Assembly (NCBI GenBank): GCA_040754295.1
Contig: JBFMCQ010000002.1
Location: 1 to 64,000, forward strand
Reading direction: 5' to 3'
Length of the DNA: 64,000 nucleotides
Origin: Solimonas sp040754295
Lineage (GTDB): Bacteria > Pseudomonadota > Gammaproteobacteria > Nevskiales > Nevskiaceae
Shown here: positions 18,101 through 24,138 of the stretch, piece after piece
How positions within the stretch are numbered: the stretch's first letter is position 1
Layout: each line of letters starts with the position of its first letter
Made by a program: the position numbers and the translations under genes
Notes under the pieces: model-generated
Databases searched by the model: none
What the model saw: the letters and a program-made list of their open reading frames with translations, nothing else
What the model was told of the DNA's origin: nothing

Positions 18101-18536
18101 GCGCGAGGTGCTGGTCGAGGATCTGCGGCGCGAGGGCGTGCCCGCAGGTCGCCTCGACGATGCGGCCGCGCGCGTGCTCAGGGCGCTGCACAACACGCTC
18201 GAAGACGTGCGCGGCCGCTGGCTGCTCGATTCCGCTCACGCCGCCGCAGCCAGCGAGATCCGGCTGAGCGTGCTCACCGGCGGCCACGCGCGTCAGCTCG
18301 TGATCGACCGCAGCTTCATCGACGCCGGCACGCGCTGGATCGTCGACTTCAAGACCAGCACGCACGAAGGCGGCGATGCCGCCGGCTTCGTGCGCCGCGA
18401 GCTGGAGCGCTATCGGCCGCAGCTCGAAGGCTATCGCGCGGCCATGCGGCGGCTGGGCGCGGAGCCGGTGCGCGCGGCGCTGTATCTGCCGCTGATCGAC
18501 GATCCGGCGCTGCGCTGGATCGAGCTGCCGGCGTAG
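15138..18536 (+). CDS. AddA/RecB-like UvrD-family helicase-nuclease
   Basis: The 1132-residue superfamily 1A helicase carries all motifs: Walker A in QAPAGSGKTELLTQRLL (residues about 24-40), Ia MTFTRKAASEMRGRV, II LLVDEFQDTSRAQW, III VVGDPMQSIYRFREADV, IV LECNFRSQAGIVDWVN, V MTIHKSKGLEFDTVIVPG, VI LLYVAATRARRQLHLL. A C-terminal RecB-type nuclease domain has YHRWVQLI, IVDFKTS and RYRPQLEGY. With the AddB-like partner it would unwind and resect DNA ends before RecA loading. The start ATG overlaps the upstream stop by four bases, which implies coupled synthesis of the two subunits. Confidence 0.92.
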   Translation: MSAAIADAAQRAAALDPARSFIVQAPAGSGKTELLTQRLLVLLASVDEPEEVIAMTFTRKAASEMRGRVFEAVRRALEDAPPADAHKRHTWQLARSTLARSRARGWRLEDNPQRLRVLTIDALCAQITQQSPLTAGFGGRVQVTEFAEPLYREAARALIASIEDDPRAAAPVMRVLRHFDNRTAVLEQQLIGLLARRDQWLPLVTHERRAPRELLESTLAWLVRDALARVRAALPPALLDTWCELGAYAAGALVTQAAAAGAAAGAAHPLQPLLDGARPGAEPADLPLWQALVDLVCTQDGEWRARVDKRDGFPPGSGAARARKDALMELIAALSALPGLPAALHALRSLPAPGYSDAQWEVLQALLDTLRLASAHLRVVFAARGEVDFAEVAAQAVAALGDADTPSELALRLDYRVRHLLVDEFQDTSRAQWQLLLRLTAGWSEGDGHTLFVVGDPMQSIYRFREADVGLFLRARRDGLGALRLQPLALECNFRSQAGIVDWVNATFARVLPPAEDLNRSGVPYSPASAVRAAEPQPAVQVHAFAEGGAAAEAQRVVELVCASRARNPQDRVAILVRNRGHLDAIAPALRAAGIDYRAVDIESLAERPVIDDLRALTWALLHPLDRAAWLAVLRAPWCGLRLADLHALAGDLPRQQSLLGALRDPARLRQLSADGRARIEPVLAVLEAALAQHGRRPLRRWVESTWLALGGPACAAGASALADAAVFFDALQRLASGAMLEDFEQLDLALAELKASPDPAADGSVSVMTIHKSKGLEFDTVIVPGLGRGTRSDAQPLIAWAYLSDVDRQDRLLLAPVHATGDERDPSFDFVRALEAEKQRFEDARLLYVAATRARRQLHLLAEVGRGKDGDSLRAPLARSLLARLWPALAADFAAALPPADGEGAAAQPAPAERPAPPLRRLVDWQAPAPRPGLPLPAAAPAEHGEPLRFDWAGETARCIGVVYHRWVQLIAEDGVAQWSAARCAGLREVLVEDLRREGVPAGRLDDAAARVLRALHNTLEDVRGRWLLDSAHAAAASEIRLSVLTGGHARQLVIDRSFIDAGTRWIVDFKTSTHEGGDAAGFVRRELERYRPQLEGYRAAMRRLGAEPVRAALYLPLIDDPALRWIELPA

Positions 18537-18577
18537 TTTCGGGCGTTGCGTTACGATTTGCTGCCCGTACGACGGAC

Positions 18578-18608
18578 ACGAAAACGGCGCCCGCAGGCGC
18601 CGCTTTCG
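18578..18608. terminator. Bidirectional terminator between the helicase gene and fdxA
   Basis: An inverted repeat has an inner perfect 7-bp stem (CGGCGCC/GGCGCCG, 18585-18591 with 18596-18602) and CGCA loop. It is extended by ACGAAA and TTTCGT arms with one mismatch. A run of A on the left and T on the right allows it to end transcription from both converging genes. It sits 41 bases after the helicase stop and 19 bases beyond the fdxA stop. Confidence 0.75.
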
Positions 18609-18627
18609 TCCGCAACAGCGGAATGTT

Positions 18628-18951
18628 TCAGCGCTCCAGCAAGGCCAGCTTGTTCGGCTTGCCGTCCCAGTCCTTCGCGTCCGCCGGCGGCTCCTTGCGT
18701 TCGGTGATGACCGGCCACTCCTTGCTTAGCGTGGTGTTGATGTCCTTGAAATGTGCCTGCTCCGCCGGCAGGTCGTCCTCGGCGAAGATCGCTTCGGCCG
18801 GGCATTCGGGCTCGCACAATGTGCAGTCGATGCACTCCTCGGGGTCGATCACCAGAAAGTTCGGCCCTTCATGGAAGCAATCGACCGGGCAGACTTCCAC
18901 GCAGTCGGTGTACTTGCACTTGATACAGTTTTCGGTGACGACAAAGGTCAT
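18628..18951 (-). CDS. fdxA: 7Fe ferredoxin, FdxA type
   Basis: The 107-residue soluble ferredoxin is of the Azotobacter FdI class. Cys9, Cys17 and Cys50 fit the [3Fe-4S] site. Cys21, Cys40, Cys43 and Cys46 fit the [4Fe-4S] site (CIDCTLCEPEC). Cys12 and Cys25 correspond to the non-ligand cysteines of this class. The C-terminal extension after residue 60 (AEDDLPAEQAHFKDIN) is also typical. It is a low-potential electron carrier in the cytoplasm; physiological partners are not evident from the neighbours. A TAAAAT-like -10 box lies about 40 bases upstream, which would give a normal leader. Confidence 0.95.
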   Translation of the reverse strand: MTFVVTENCIKCKYTDCVEVCPVDCFHEGPNFLVIDPEECIDCTLCEPECPAEAIFAEDDLPAEQAHFKDINTTLSKEWPVITERKEPPADAKDWDGKPNKLALLER

Positions 18952-19075
18952 GTGTTGCTCTGAAGCATGAACGGACGAACGTGCATTTTACGTGAAGAGA
19001 CGCGCACGCGTTTTGGTTGTCCCAGGGTGGCTGCGCGCCATCCGGTGCGGATGAAACCCGTTTCATCCGGGTCGA

Positions 19076-19675
19076 TCACGACGCGGCCGGATCGTCGCCG
19101 GTAACCTCCGGGCGCCGCGGCGGGCGTGGCCGCTGCGTCAGGTCGAGCAGATGCGTGCCGAAGCTGCCGCGCCGGCGGTCCTCGAAGTAGTGTCGGAGGC
19201 TGTGCCAGATCGTCGGGAAGGCGATGTCGTCCCAGGGGATTTCATCCTCGCGCATCAGGACCACCTCCGAGCTCTCCGGCGTCGGCCCGTAGTGCGGCGA
19301 CAACAGCCGGCCGCAGTGGACCATGTAGACCTGGCTCACGTACGGAACGTTGATGACCATCAGCAGATGGCCGACGTCGACTTCCGCGAGCGACTCCTCG
19401 CGGGCCTCGCGCGCCGCGCCCGCTGCGCTGGTTTCGCCCTGCTCCAGAAATCCGGCCGGGAAGGTCCACAGCCCGAGCCGCGGCTCGATGTTGCGCCGGC
19501 ACATCAGGATGCGCCCGTCCTCCCATTCCGGGACGACGCCGACGATGACCTTGGGATTGCGGTACTGGATGTGCCCGCAGCTCGGACAGACGTGCCGGGG
19601 CAGGTGATCGCCCGGCGGCACGCGAAAATCGACGGCGTGGCCGCAGGCGTTGCAGTAGCGCGTTTCGGGATACAT
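19076..19675 (-). CDS. Nudix hydrolase with N-terminal zinc ribbon
   Basis: The 199-residue protein has a CNAC...CPSC zinc ribbon (residues about 8-34) followed by a Nudix fold. The Nudix box spans residues about 75-97: GFLEQGETSAAGAAREAREES, with the usual G-x5-E-x7-RE-x2-EE spacing. The final Gly of the consensus is Leu (EESLAEV), a variant also seen in relatives. A YGPTPESSEVVL segment follows the box. NUDIX proteins with this ribbon include NADH pyrophosphatase-like enzymes and ADP-ribose or nucleotide-sugar hydrolases; the substrate is not resolved. A TATAGT box on the minus strand ends only 11 bases before the ATG, implying a very short leader. Confidence 0.85.
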   Translation of the reverse strand: MYPETRYCNACGHAVDFRVPPGDHLPRHVCPSCGHIQYRNPKVIVGVVPEWEDGRILMCRRNIEPRLGLWTFPAGFLEQGETSAAGAAREAREESLAEVDVGHLLMVINVPYVSQVYMVHCGRLLSPHYGPTPESSEVVLMREDEIPWDDIAFPTIWHSLRHYFEDRRRGSFGTHLLDLTQRPRPPRRPEVTGDDPAAS

Positions 19676-19769
19676 GACAGGCCGTCACTATACCGGCTCG
19701 GTAGATTTGCGCGGAGAAATCGGGGAACATCCCGGTCAGAAGCAATGCCGACGATCCGGGGGGATGCAT

Positions 19770-20420
19770 ATGAGGCTGCTCATTCTGGTTCTGTGCCTGC
19801 TGGCCTGCGGGTCGGTCGCGGCGCAGGACGAGACGTCCGCGAGTGACTACCGGGAGGGGATCAGCCTTTCCGGTGCCCGCGAACAAGCCGGTAACGAGTT
19901 CTACGGCGAGCCGGCCGAGGAGCAAGACCCACCACTCGAGCTTTATGCCGGCGCCGACTACGTCTGGTCCGAGGTATCGTTCTCGAAGGCGGCGTTCATC
20001 GAGGATTTCGGCGACGACGAGCTCAGCTCGAGCATGTACCGAGTGCGCGCCGGCATGCGCGTGCACGAGCGCATCGGCGTCGAAGCCCAGGTCGGCCTCG
20101 GCGCCACGGATACCGACGATCTCGCAGCCGACGAGTACAGCACCAGCCGGTTCTACGCGCTCTACCTCGTCCCGACCGGGGTGCTGCTGGATCTGGTCGA
20201 AGTGGCGGCGAGCATTGGCTATGCGTACACCGAGCTCGAGCGCGCCGAGATCTCGGAATCCCTCGGCGGTGCGAGCTTTGGCATCAACGTCGAAGTGCCG
20301 CTCTATGCCGGCGCCGCCTACGAGCTGCGCGCCGCCGGCGGCGGCGCCTTGTTCCGCACCCAGGACTCCGCACGCATCTACGGCTATCACGCCGGGCTGC
20401 GCGTCGATTTCAAGATCTGA
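19770..20420 (+). CDS. Outer-membrane beta-barrel protein (porin-like)
   Basis: The protein of about 216 residues has a clear signal peptide (RLLILVLCLLACGSVAAQ) and then alternating amphipathic strands (LELYAGADYVWSEVSF, SSMYRVRAGMRVHERIGVEAQVGLGA, SRFYALYLVPTGVLLDLVEVAASIGYAYTEL). It ends YGYHAGLRVDFKI. A terminal strand with alternating hydrophobics is typical of 8-strand outer-membrane barrels. I cannot assign a specific function. The ATG at 19770 is preferred over 19764 because a run of G at 19758-19763 makes a ribosome site 6 bases upstream. It is divergent from the Nudix gene and is followed by tRNA-Leu. Confidence 0.8.
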   Translation: MRLLILVLCLLACGSVAAQDETSASDYREGISLSGAREQAGNEFYGEPAEEQDPPLELYAGADYVWSEVSFSKAAFIEDFGDDELSSSMYRVRAGMRVHERIGVEAQVGLGATDTDDLAADEYSTSRFYALYLVPTGVLLDLVEVAASIGYAYTELERAEISESLGGASFGINVEVPLYAGAAYELRAAGGGALFRTQDSARIYGYHAGLRVDFKI

Positions 20421-20472
20421 AGACTGCCGGCAAGCAAGGGGGGCTGCGGCGGCCCCGGTGCCTTGCAGCCGA

Positions 20473-20478
20473 TATAAT
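20473..20478 (+). promoter_or_regulatory. -10 box of the tRNA-Leu promoter
   Basis: A perfect TATAAT ends 13 bases before the first base of the mature tRNA, with a GC-rich stretch (GCGCGCCC) between them. A GC-rich discriminator of this kind is typical of stringently controlled stable-RNA promoters. No convincing -35 hexamer is visible 16-18 bases upstream. Confidence 0.7.
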
Positions 20479-20491
20479 GCGCGCCCTCCGC

Positions 20492-20578
20492 GCCGAAGTG
20501 GCGGAACCGGTAGACGCAGCGGACTCAAAATCCGCCGGTGGCAACACCGTGAGGGTTCGAGTCCCTCCTTCGGCACCA
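20492..20578 (+). tRNA. tRNA-Leu (anticodon CAA)
   Basis: The 87-base gene includes an encoded CCA. Acceptor arms GCCGAAG and CTTCGGC pair fully, with A as discriminator. The anticodon stem GCGGA/TCCGC holds the loop CTCAAAA, giving anticodon CAA (reads UUG). A long variable arm (GGTGGCAACACC) and T-arm GAGGGTTCGAGTCCCTC confirm a class II tRNA-Leu. It stands alone, with no other tRNA nearby. Confidence 0.97.
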
Positions 20579-20668
20579 TGGCGGCGTTCGGCGGCGCCCA
20601 ATCCGAGGCCGAGAAAGCCGCACGGAGGCGCCGAGGCGAGCTGACGAGAGCCAGCCGCACATTGCGCT

Positions 20669-20715
20669 TATGGCATCTTGCGCCATACGCAACGATATGG
20701 TCATATACGCCATAT
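20669..20715. promoter_or_regulatory. Twin 19-bp inverted repeats, probable autoregulatory operators of tumE-tumA
   Basis: Two copies of TATGG-N9-CCATA lie 27 bases apart, at 20669-20687 and 20696-20714. The second overlaps the tumE start codon. The first extends to TATGGC-N7-GCCATA with further outer pairs (GC at 20666-20667 with GC at 20689-20690). Operators with dyad symmetry at the 5' end are usual for TA modules in which the antitoxin has an HTH. Binding by TumA is inference. Confidence 0.65.
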
Positions 20716-20989
20716 GAAAGCCGCTCTCGTGCTGCACGAGAAGTTTCGTCACGGAGCTGGCTTGGTCGAACTGGTCGTCTGGCAAATTCCGCAGCCAGTG
20801 CCGCCATCCACACACGGGTTCAAGTATCGACTCGTCTACATCGTGGATGGTATGCGGGTAGTGGGCTACGACAACGAGCGCAGCAAGGGCGATCACAAGC
20901 ACCTGCGCGGCGCGGAGTCCGCTTACTCGTTCGTGGACGTGCCGACGTTGCTGGCGGATTTCTGGAAGGACGTGGAGGCCGCGCAATGA
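20714..20989 (+). CDS. tumE: TumE-family toxin (DUF6516)
   Basis: The 91-residue protein matches the TumE/DUF6516 toxin pattern: an N-terminal strand MKAALVLHEK, then GLVELVVWQIPQPVPPSTHGFKYRLVYIVDGMRVVGYDNERSKGDHKH. YDNE-x-KGDHKH is the signature of the family, in which conserved His and acidic residues probably form the active site. Family members are toxins paired with an HTH antitoxin. The ATG at 20714 is chosen because the family starts there and a dyad repeat covers the start. Its stop overlaps the antitoxin start (ATGA). The assignment rests on recall of the family pattern, without a search. Confidence 0.75.
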   Translation: MKAALVLHEKFRHGAGLVELVVWQIPQPVPPSTHGFKYRLVYIVDGMRVVGYDNERSKGDHKHLRGAESAYSFVDVPTLLADFWKDVEAAQ

Positions 20990-21357
20990 AGAAAGTTCTG
21001 AATGTGAAGGTAGGCGAGCCGGCGGCCGCGAGCTTGGCGCGGGCGCGCGTAGCAATGGAAGCCCTGCAACGCGGGCGGAAGGCGGCGCCGTACTTCGGCG
21101 TCGGCTTCGAGTCTCTGGCGCAGATGCTTGCCGTGTTCACGCCGAAGCGCCTGGAGCTGATCGCTGCGCTGCGCGAGCAGGGACCGATGACGGTGGCGGC
21201 GCTGGCGCGGGCCTTGGGCCGCGACTACAAGAACGTGCACGGAGATACGGCCGCGCTGATCGAATGGCTTGCGGTCGAGCGCGACGACGACGGCAAGGTC
21301 TTCGTGCCGTGGGACGAGATCGACTTCAAGCTGCCGCTGACGCGGAAAGCGGCGTGA
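20986..21357 (+). CDS. tumA: TumA-family HTH antitoxin
   Basis: The 123-residue protein contains a winged-helix HTH in the second half: FTPKRLELIAALREQGPMTVAALARALGRDYKNVHGDTAALIEWLAVE, similar to MarR/ArsR-like and phage-type regulators found as TumA antitoxins. The N-terminal 45 residues are basic and probably contact the toxin. The C-terminal wing reads DDDGKVFVPWDEIDFKLPL. The ATGA overlap with tumE indicates coupled translation. In this family the antitoxin follows the toxin, as here. It is the best candidate to bind the two 19-bp dyads upstream. Confidence 0.75.
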   Translation: MKKVLNVKVGEPAAASLARARVAMEALQRGRKAAPYFGVGFESLAQMLAVFTPKRLELIAALREQGPMTVAALARALGRDYKNVHGDTAALIEWLAVERDDDGKVFVPWDEIDFKLPLTRKAA

Positions 21358-21368
21358 CGAGTTGAACG

Positions 21369-21510
21369 ATGCCGAAGACTGAACGCGAAATGACACGCCC
21401 GCGACGCGAAGCGTGACATCGGCGCCGAGCTGCTGGAATCCGTGCGGCAGATGAAGGGCCGCCAAGGTGAAGCCCGTTGCGCAGCTGAAGTCGACGCCCG
21501 CAGCGGCCTC
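21369..21510 (+). pseudogene. Frameshifted relic of an XRE/HigA-like antitoxin
   Basis: Three reading frames in succession give pieces of one antitoxin-like N-terminus. MPKTEREMTR is in the frame of the ATG at 21369, DAKRDIGAELLESVRQMKG is in the frame of 21403-21459, and AKVKPVAQLKSTPAAASRLNTG is in the frame of 21461. Combined, they resemble the start of small HTH antitoxins (KRDIGAE-(L/I)-LES-(V/I)-RQMK). The HTH part is missing before the arsC stop region. It sits directly after tumA. Resemblance is by eye, so this is moderate to low certainty. Confidence 0.4.
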
Positions 21511-21551
21511 GCGTCTCAACACCGGCTCGGCCGCGTATCGCCTTCCGCCGG

Positions 21552-22052
21552 CTATTCCCGGCCGATCTGGCGCGCGTGCTCCTGGAGTTTGAGGCGGTCC
21601 AGCTTTTCGAAAGGCAGGCTCGCGAACAGCTCGATGCGACGCCGCAGCACGCGGAAGGCTTCGGCAAAGGCATGGCGTTGTTCTTCCGGCGTGCCCCGTA
21701 CCGCGGCCGGGTCGGGCACACCCCAGTGCGCGGTCACCGGCTGGCCCGGCCACACCGGACACTGCTCGCCGGCGGCCTGATCGCAGACGGTGAAGACGAA
21801 GTCCATCACCGGCGCGTCGGGCCGGGCGAACTCGTCCCAGCTCTTGCTGCGCAGGCCCTGGGTGGAGACTCTGCTGCGCTCGAGCAGCTCCAATGCCAGC
21901 GGATGCACTTCGCCCTTGGGATGGCTGCCGGCGCTGTAGCCCTGGAATTTGCCGGTGCTGATCGCGAGGTTGTTGATCGCCGCCTCGGCCATGATCGAGC
22001 GCGCCGAGTTGCCGGTGCAGAGGAACAGCACCTTCAGTTTACGGTGTGACAT
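21552..22052 (-). CDS. arsC: Arsenate reductase of the low-molecular-weight phosphatase family
   Basis: The 166-residue protein has the P-loop CTGNSARS (residues 12-19), with Cys12 as nucleophile, and the WDEFARPDAPVMDFVFTVCDQAAGEQCPVWPG region that carries the general acid and redox cysteines (Cys90 and Cys97 region). This is the LMW-PTP-fold arsenate reductase class, distinct from the E. coli plasmid ArsC. It reduces arsenate to arsenite using thioredoxin or glutaredoxin-type reductants. It starts inside the 3' end of arsR (14-base overlap), so the two are cotranscribed. No arsB or acr3 efflux gene is adjacent. Confidence 0.9.
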   Translation of the reverse strand: MSHRKLKVLFLCTGNSARSIMAEAAINNLAISTGKFQGYSAGSHPKGEVHPLALELLERSRVSTQGLRSKSWDEFARPDAPVMDFVFTVCDQAAGEQCPVWPGQPVTAHWGVPDPAAVRGTPEEQRHAFAEAFRVLRRRIELFASLPFEKLDRLKLQEHARQIGRE

Positions 22053-22383
22053 CGCAGCTCCTGGCCGTCGGGGCGATCGCGGATTCGATGCCGCAGGGCT
22101 CGCCGCCGCAGCAGTTCTCGGTGAGGTAGGCGAGCAGCTCGTTCATCGCCTTGTAGTTGGCGGTGTAGAAGATGAAGCGTCCGTCCTGGCGTGCCTGCAG
22201 CAGTCCGGCACGGGTCAGCTCCTTGAGGTGGAACGACAGCGTGGCCGGCGCGAGTTTCAGTTTCGCGGCGATGTCGCCGACGCACAGGCCGTCCGGCCCG
22301 CGCCGGACGAGCAGGCGGAACAGCGCGAGCCGCGAGCTCTGGGCCAGCGCGGATAGCCGCAACACCGCGGTTTCCGATTTCAT
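22039..22383 (-). CDS. arsR: ArsR-family metalloregulator
   Basis: The 114-residue winged helix protein has recognition helix region APATLSFHLKELTRAGLL (residues about 46-63) and wing QDGRFIFYTA. The E. coli-type ELCVCDL site is reduced to a single Cys (GLCVGDIA). A C-terminal Cys91-Cys92 pair and Cys97 (NCCGGEPC) resemble the arsenic site of Acidithiobacillus-type ArsR, suggesting As(III) sensing there. The ATG at 22383 is chosen by family length; the frame is open for 44 more codons upstream. A TATACT box ends 7 bases before it. Confidence 0.88.
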   Translation of the reverse strand: MKSETAVLRLSALAQSSRLALFRLLVRRGPDGLCVGDIAAKLKLAPATLSFHLKELTRAGLLQARQDGRFIFYTANYKAMNELLAYLTENCCGGEPCGIESAIAPTARSCDVTP

Positions 22384-22390
22384 ATTTCCA

Positions 22391-22396
22391 AGTATA
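22391..22396 (-). promoter_or_regulatory. Probable -10 box of arsR-arsC, close to the start codon
   Basis: TATACT on the minus strand is followed by TGGAAAT and the arsR ATG, so transcription would begin at or within one or two bases of the start codon. The surrounding AT-rich imperfect dyad (22381-22399) is a natural operator position for ArsR autorepression. No clear -35 is visible. It shares the intergenic region with the divergent queA. Confidence 0.5.
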
Positions 22397-22513
22397 TAGA
22401 AGTAATGACCGGCAGCGGCCAAAGCGGCGGCAAACGCAGCGGCGACGCTTTGCCGGCCGGGTGCGACCTGAGACAATGCGCGGTGCGGCGAGCCCAGCGT
22501 GCCGCTGCCCCGC

Positions 22514-23560
22514 ATGCGCCGATCCGATTTCGACTATGAGCTTCCGCCCGAGCTGATCGCCCAGCACCCCGCCGGGCGCCGGTCGGCGAGCCGCCTGCTG
22601 CACGTCGGTCCGGGCGAGCGGCTGGAAGACCGGCAGATGCTCGATCTGCCGCAGCTGCTCGCGCCCGGCGATCTCCTCGTATTCAACGATACGCGCGTCA
22701 TTCCGGCGCGGCTGTTCGGCCGCAAGCCGACGGGTGGCCGCGTCGAGATCCTGGTCGAGCGCGTGCTCGACGAGCACGAGCTGCTCGCGCAGCTCGGCGT
22801 CAGCAAGAAGCCGCAGGCCGGCGCCGAAATCCTGATCGGCGACGCCGGCCGGTTGCTCGTGCTCGGGCGCGACGACGATCTGTTCCGGCTGCGCTACGAG
22901 GGCGCCGACGGCGTAATGGCCTTTCTCGAGCGCGCCGGCCAGCTGCCGCTGCCGCCGTACATCGCGCATGCGCCGGATGCGCAGGACCGCGAGCGCTATC
23001 AGACCGTGTTCGCTCGCGAGCCGGGTGCCGTCGCCGCGCCGACCGCGGGCCTGCACTTCGATGAAGCGCTGCTGGAGCGTCTGCGTGCACAGGGTGTCCA
23101 GACGGCGACGCTGACACTGCACGTCGGAGCCGGAACCTTCCAGCCGGTCCGCGTGGACGATCTTTCCCAGCATCGCATGCACGCGGAGCGCTATCGGATC
23201 GATGCGGCGCTATGCGCTGCCGTTTCTGCAGCGCGCGTGCGCGGCGCCCGCGTCGTCGCCGTCGGCACGACGGTGACGCGGGCGCTGGAGTCGGCCGCAC
23301 AGGCACAGGGTCGCGAGCGCACGGTGCTGCCGGACGCAGGCGAAACGCGCCTGTTCATCACGCCCGGTTTCCCCTTTCGCGTGGTCGACTGCCTGCTGAC
23401 GAATTTTCACCTGCCGCAGTCCACGCTGCTGATGCTGGTCTGCGCGTTCGGTGGCTACGCGCGCGTCATGCGTGCCTATCGCCATGCGGTCGAAGCGCGC
23501 TATCGCTTCTTCAGCTACGGCGATGCGATGCTGATCGAGCCGGGTGACGCGACTGAGTGA
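22514..23560 (+). CDS. queA: S-adenosylmethionine:tRNA ribosyltransferase-isomerase
   Basis: The 348-residue protein matches QueA throughout. It opens MRRSDFDYELPPELIAQHP, then has LLVFNDTRVIPARLFG, GGRVEILVER, PLPPYI, PGAVAAPTAGLHFDEALLERL, LHVGAGTFQPVR, TTVTRALES, and FPFRVVDCLLTNFHLPQSTLLMLV. It adds the ribosyl moiety of SAM to preQ1 in tRNA, giving epoxyqueuosine. The ATG at 22514 is used because QueA proteins begin at MRxSDFDYELP; a GTG at 22499 would add five residues. The tgt gene follows two genes later. Confidence 0.97.
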   Translation: MRRSDFDYELPPELIAQHPAGRRSASRLLHVGPGERLEDRQMLDLPQLLAPGDLLVFNDTRVIPARLFGRKPTGGRVEILVERVLDEHELLAQLGVSKKPQAGAEILIGDAGRLLVLGRDDDLFRLRYEGADGVMAFLERAGQLPLPPYIAHAPDAQDRERYQTVFAREPGAVAAPTAGLHFDEALLERLRAQGVQTATLTLHVGAGTFQPVRVDDLSQHRMHAERYRIDAALCAAVSAARVRGARVVAVGTTVTRALESAAQAQGRERTVLPDAGETRLFITPGFPFRVVDCLLTNFHLPQSTLLMLVCAFGGYARVMRAYRHAVEARYRFFSYGDAMLIEPGDATE

Positions 23561-23671
23561 CCGGCCTCACGCAGGCCCGTCGGCGCGGCGCTGAATCGCC
23601 GGTCGCTGGTGTATCCTGCAGCCGGGACGGCGAGCCACGAACGCCACTGCATCGACCTGGGAGTTTTACGG

Positions 23672-24124
23672 ATGGAATCGCATCTGCTTCGCAACATCTA
23701 CCTGTTTCAGGACTTCTCCGATGCGGAGCTCAAGCGGCTGGAGAGTCTCGCCGAGCTGAAGTCTTACGCCGCCGGCGAGCAGCTGTTCGAAGAGGGCGAT
23801 CCCGCGCTGAGCCTGCTGGTGATCAAGTACGGCTCGGTGCAGATCTCGCAGGCGGGCGAAGACAACACGGTGATGCTGGCAACGCTGGGGACGGGCTCAC
23901 ACTTCGGCGAGATGTCCTTCCTCGACGGCGAGCCCCGCTCGGCGACGGCGCGGGCGATGGAGCAGTCGGAAATCGTCGTCATCGCCTACGACGCGCTGCG
24001 CCGCCTGCTCGACGGCGACGCGGCGCTTGCCGCCAAGTTCTATCGCTCGCTGGCGCAGTTCCTCGGCGGTCGTCTGCGGGTCACGAGCGGCGATCTGCGT
24101 TTCGCCCGCAGCCGCAAGCGCTAG
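23672..24124 (+). CDS. Single-domain cyclic-nucleotide-binding (CRP/FNR-like) protein
   Basis: The 150-residue protein consists almost entirely of a cNMP-binding beta-roll. It has FQDFSDAELKRLESLAELKSYAAGEQLFEEGDPALSLLVIKYGSVQI (residues about 11-55) and the phosphate-binding cassette FGEMSFLDGEPRSATARA (about 86-103). That cassette keeps the Glu and Arg needed for cyclic nucleotide. There is no HTH or enzyme domain after it, so it is a stand-alone sensor or adaptor. The ATG at 23672 follows a GGGAG site by 8 bases. It lies between queA and tgt with no evident link to queuosine. Confidence 0.85.
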   Translation: MESHLLRNIYLFQDFSDAELKRLESLAELKSYAAGEQLFEEGDPALSLLVIKYGSVQISQAGEDNTVMLATLGTGSHFGEMSFLDGEPRSATARAMEQSEIVVIAYDALRRLLDGDAALAAKFYRSLAQFLGGRLRVTSGDLRFARSRKR

Positions 24125-24138
24125 CTAGGAACCGCAGA

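Noticed and set aside
20430..20472. Terminator hairpin after the outer-membrane protein gene
   Set aside because: GC-rich inverted segments exist (GGCTGC with GCAGCC) but no T run follows and the region overlaps the tRNA promoter.
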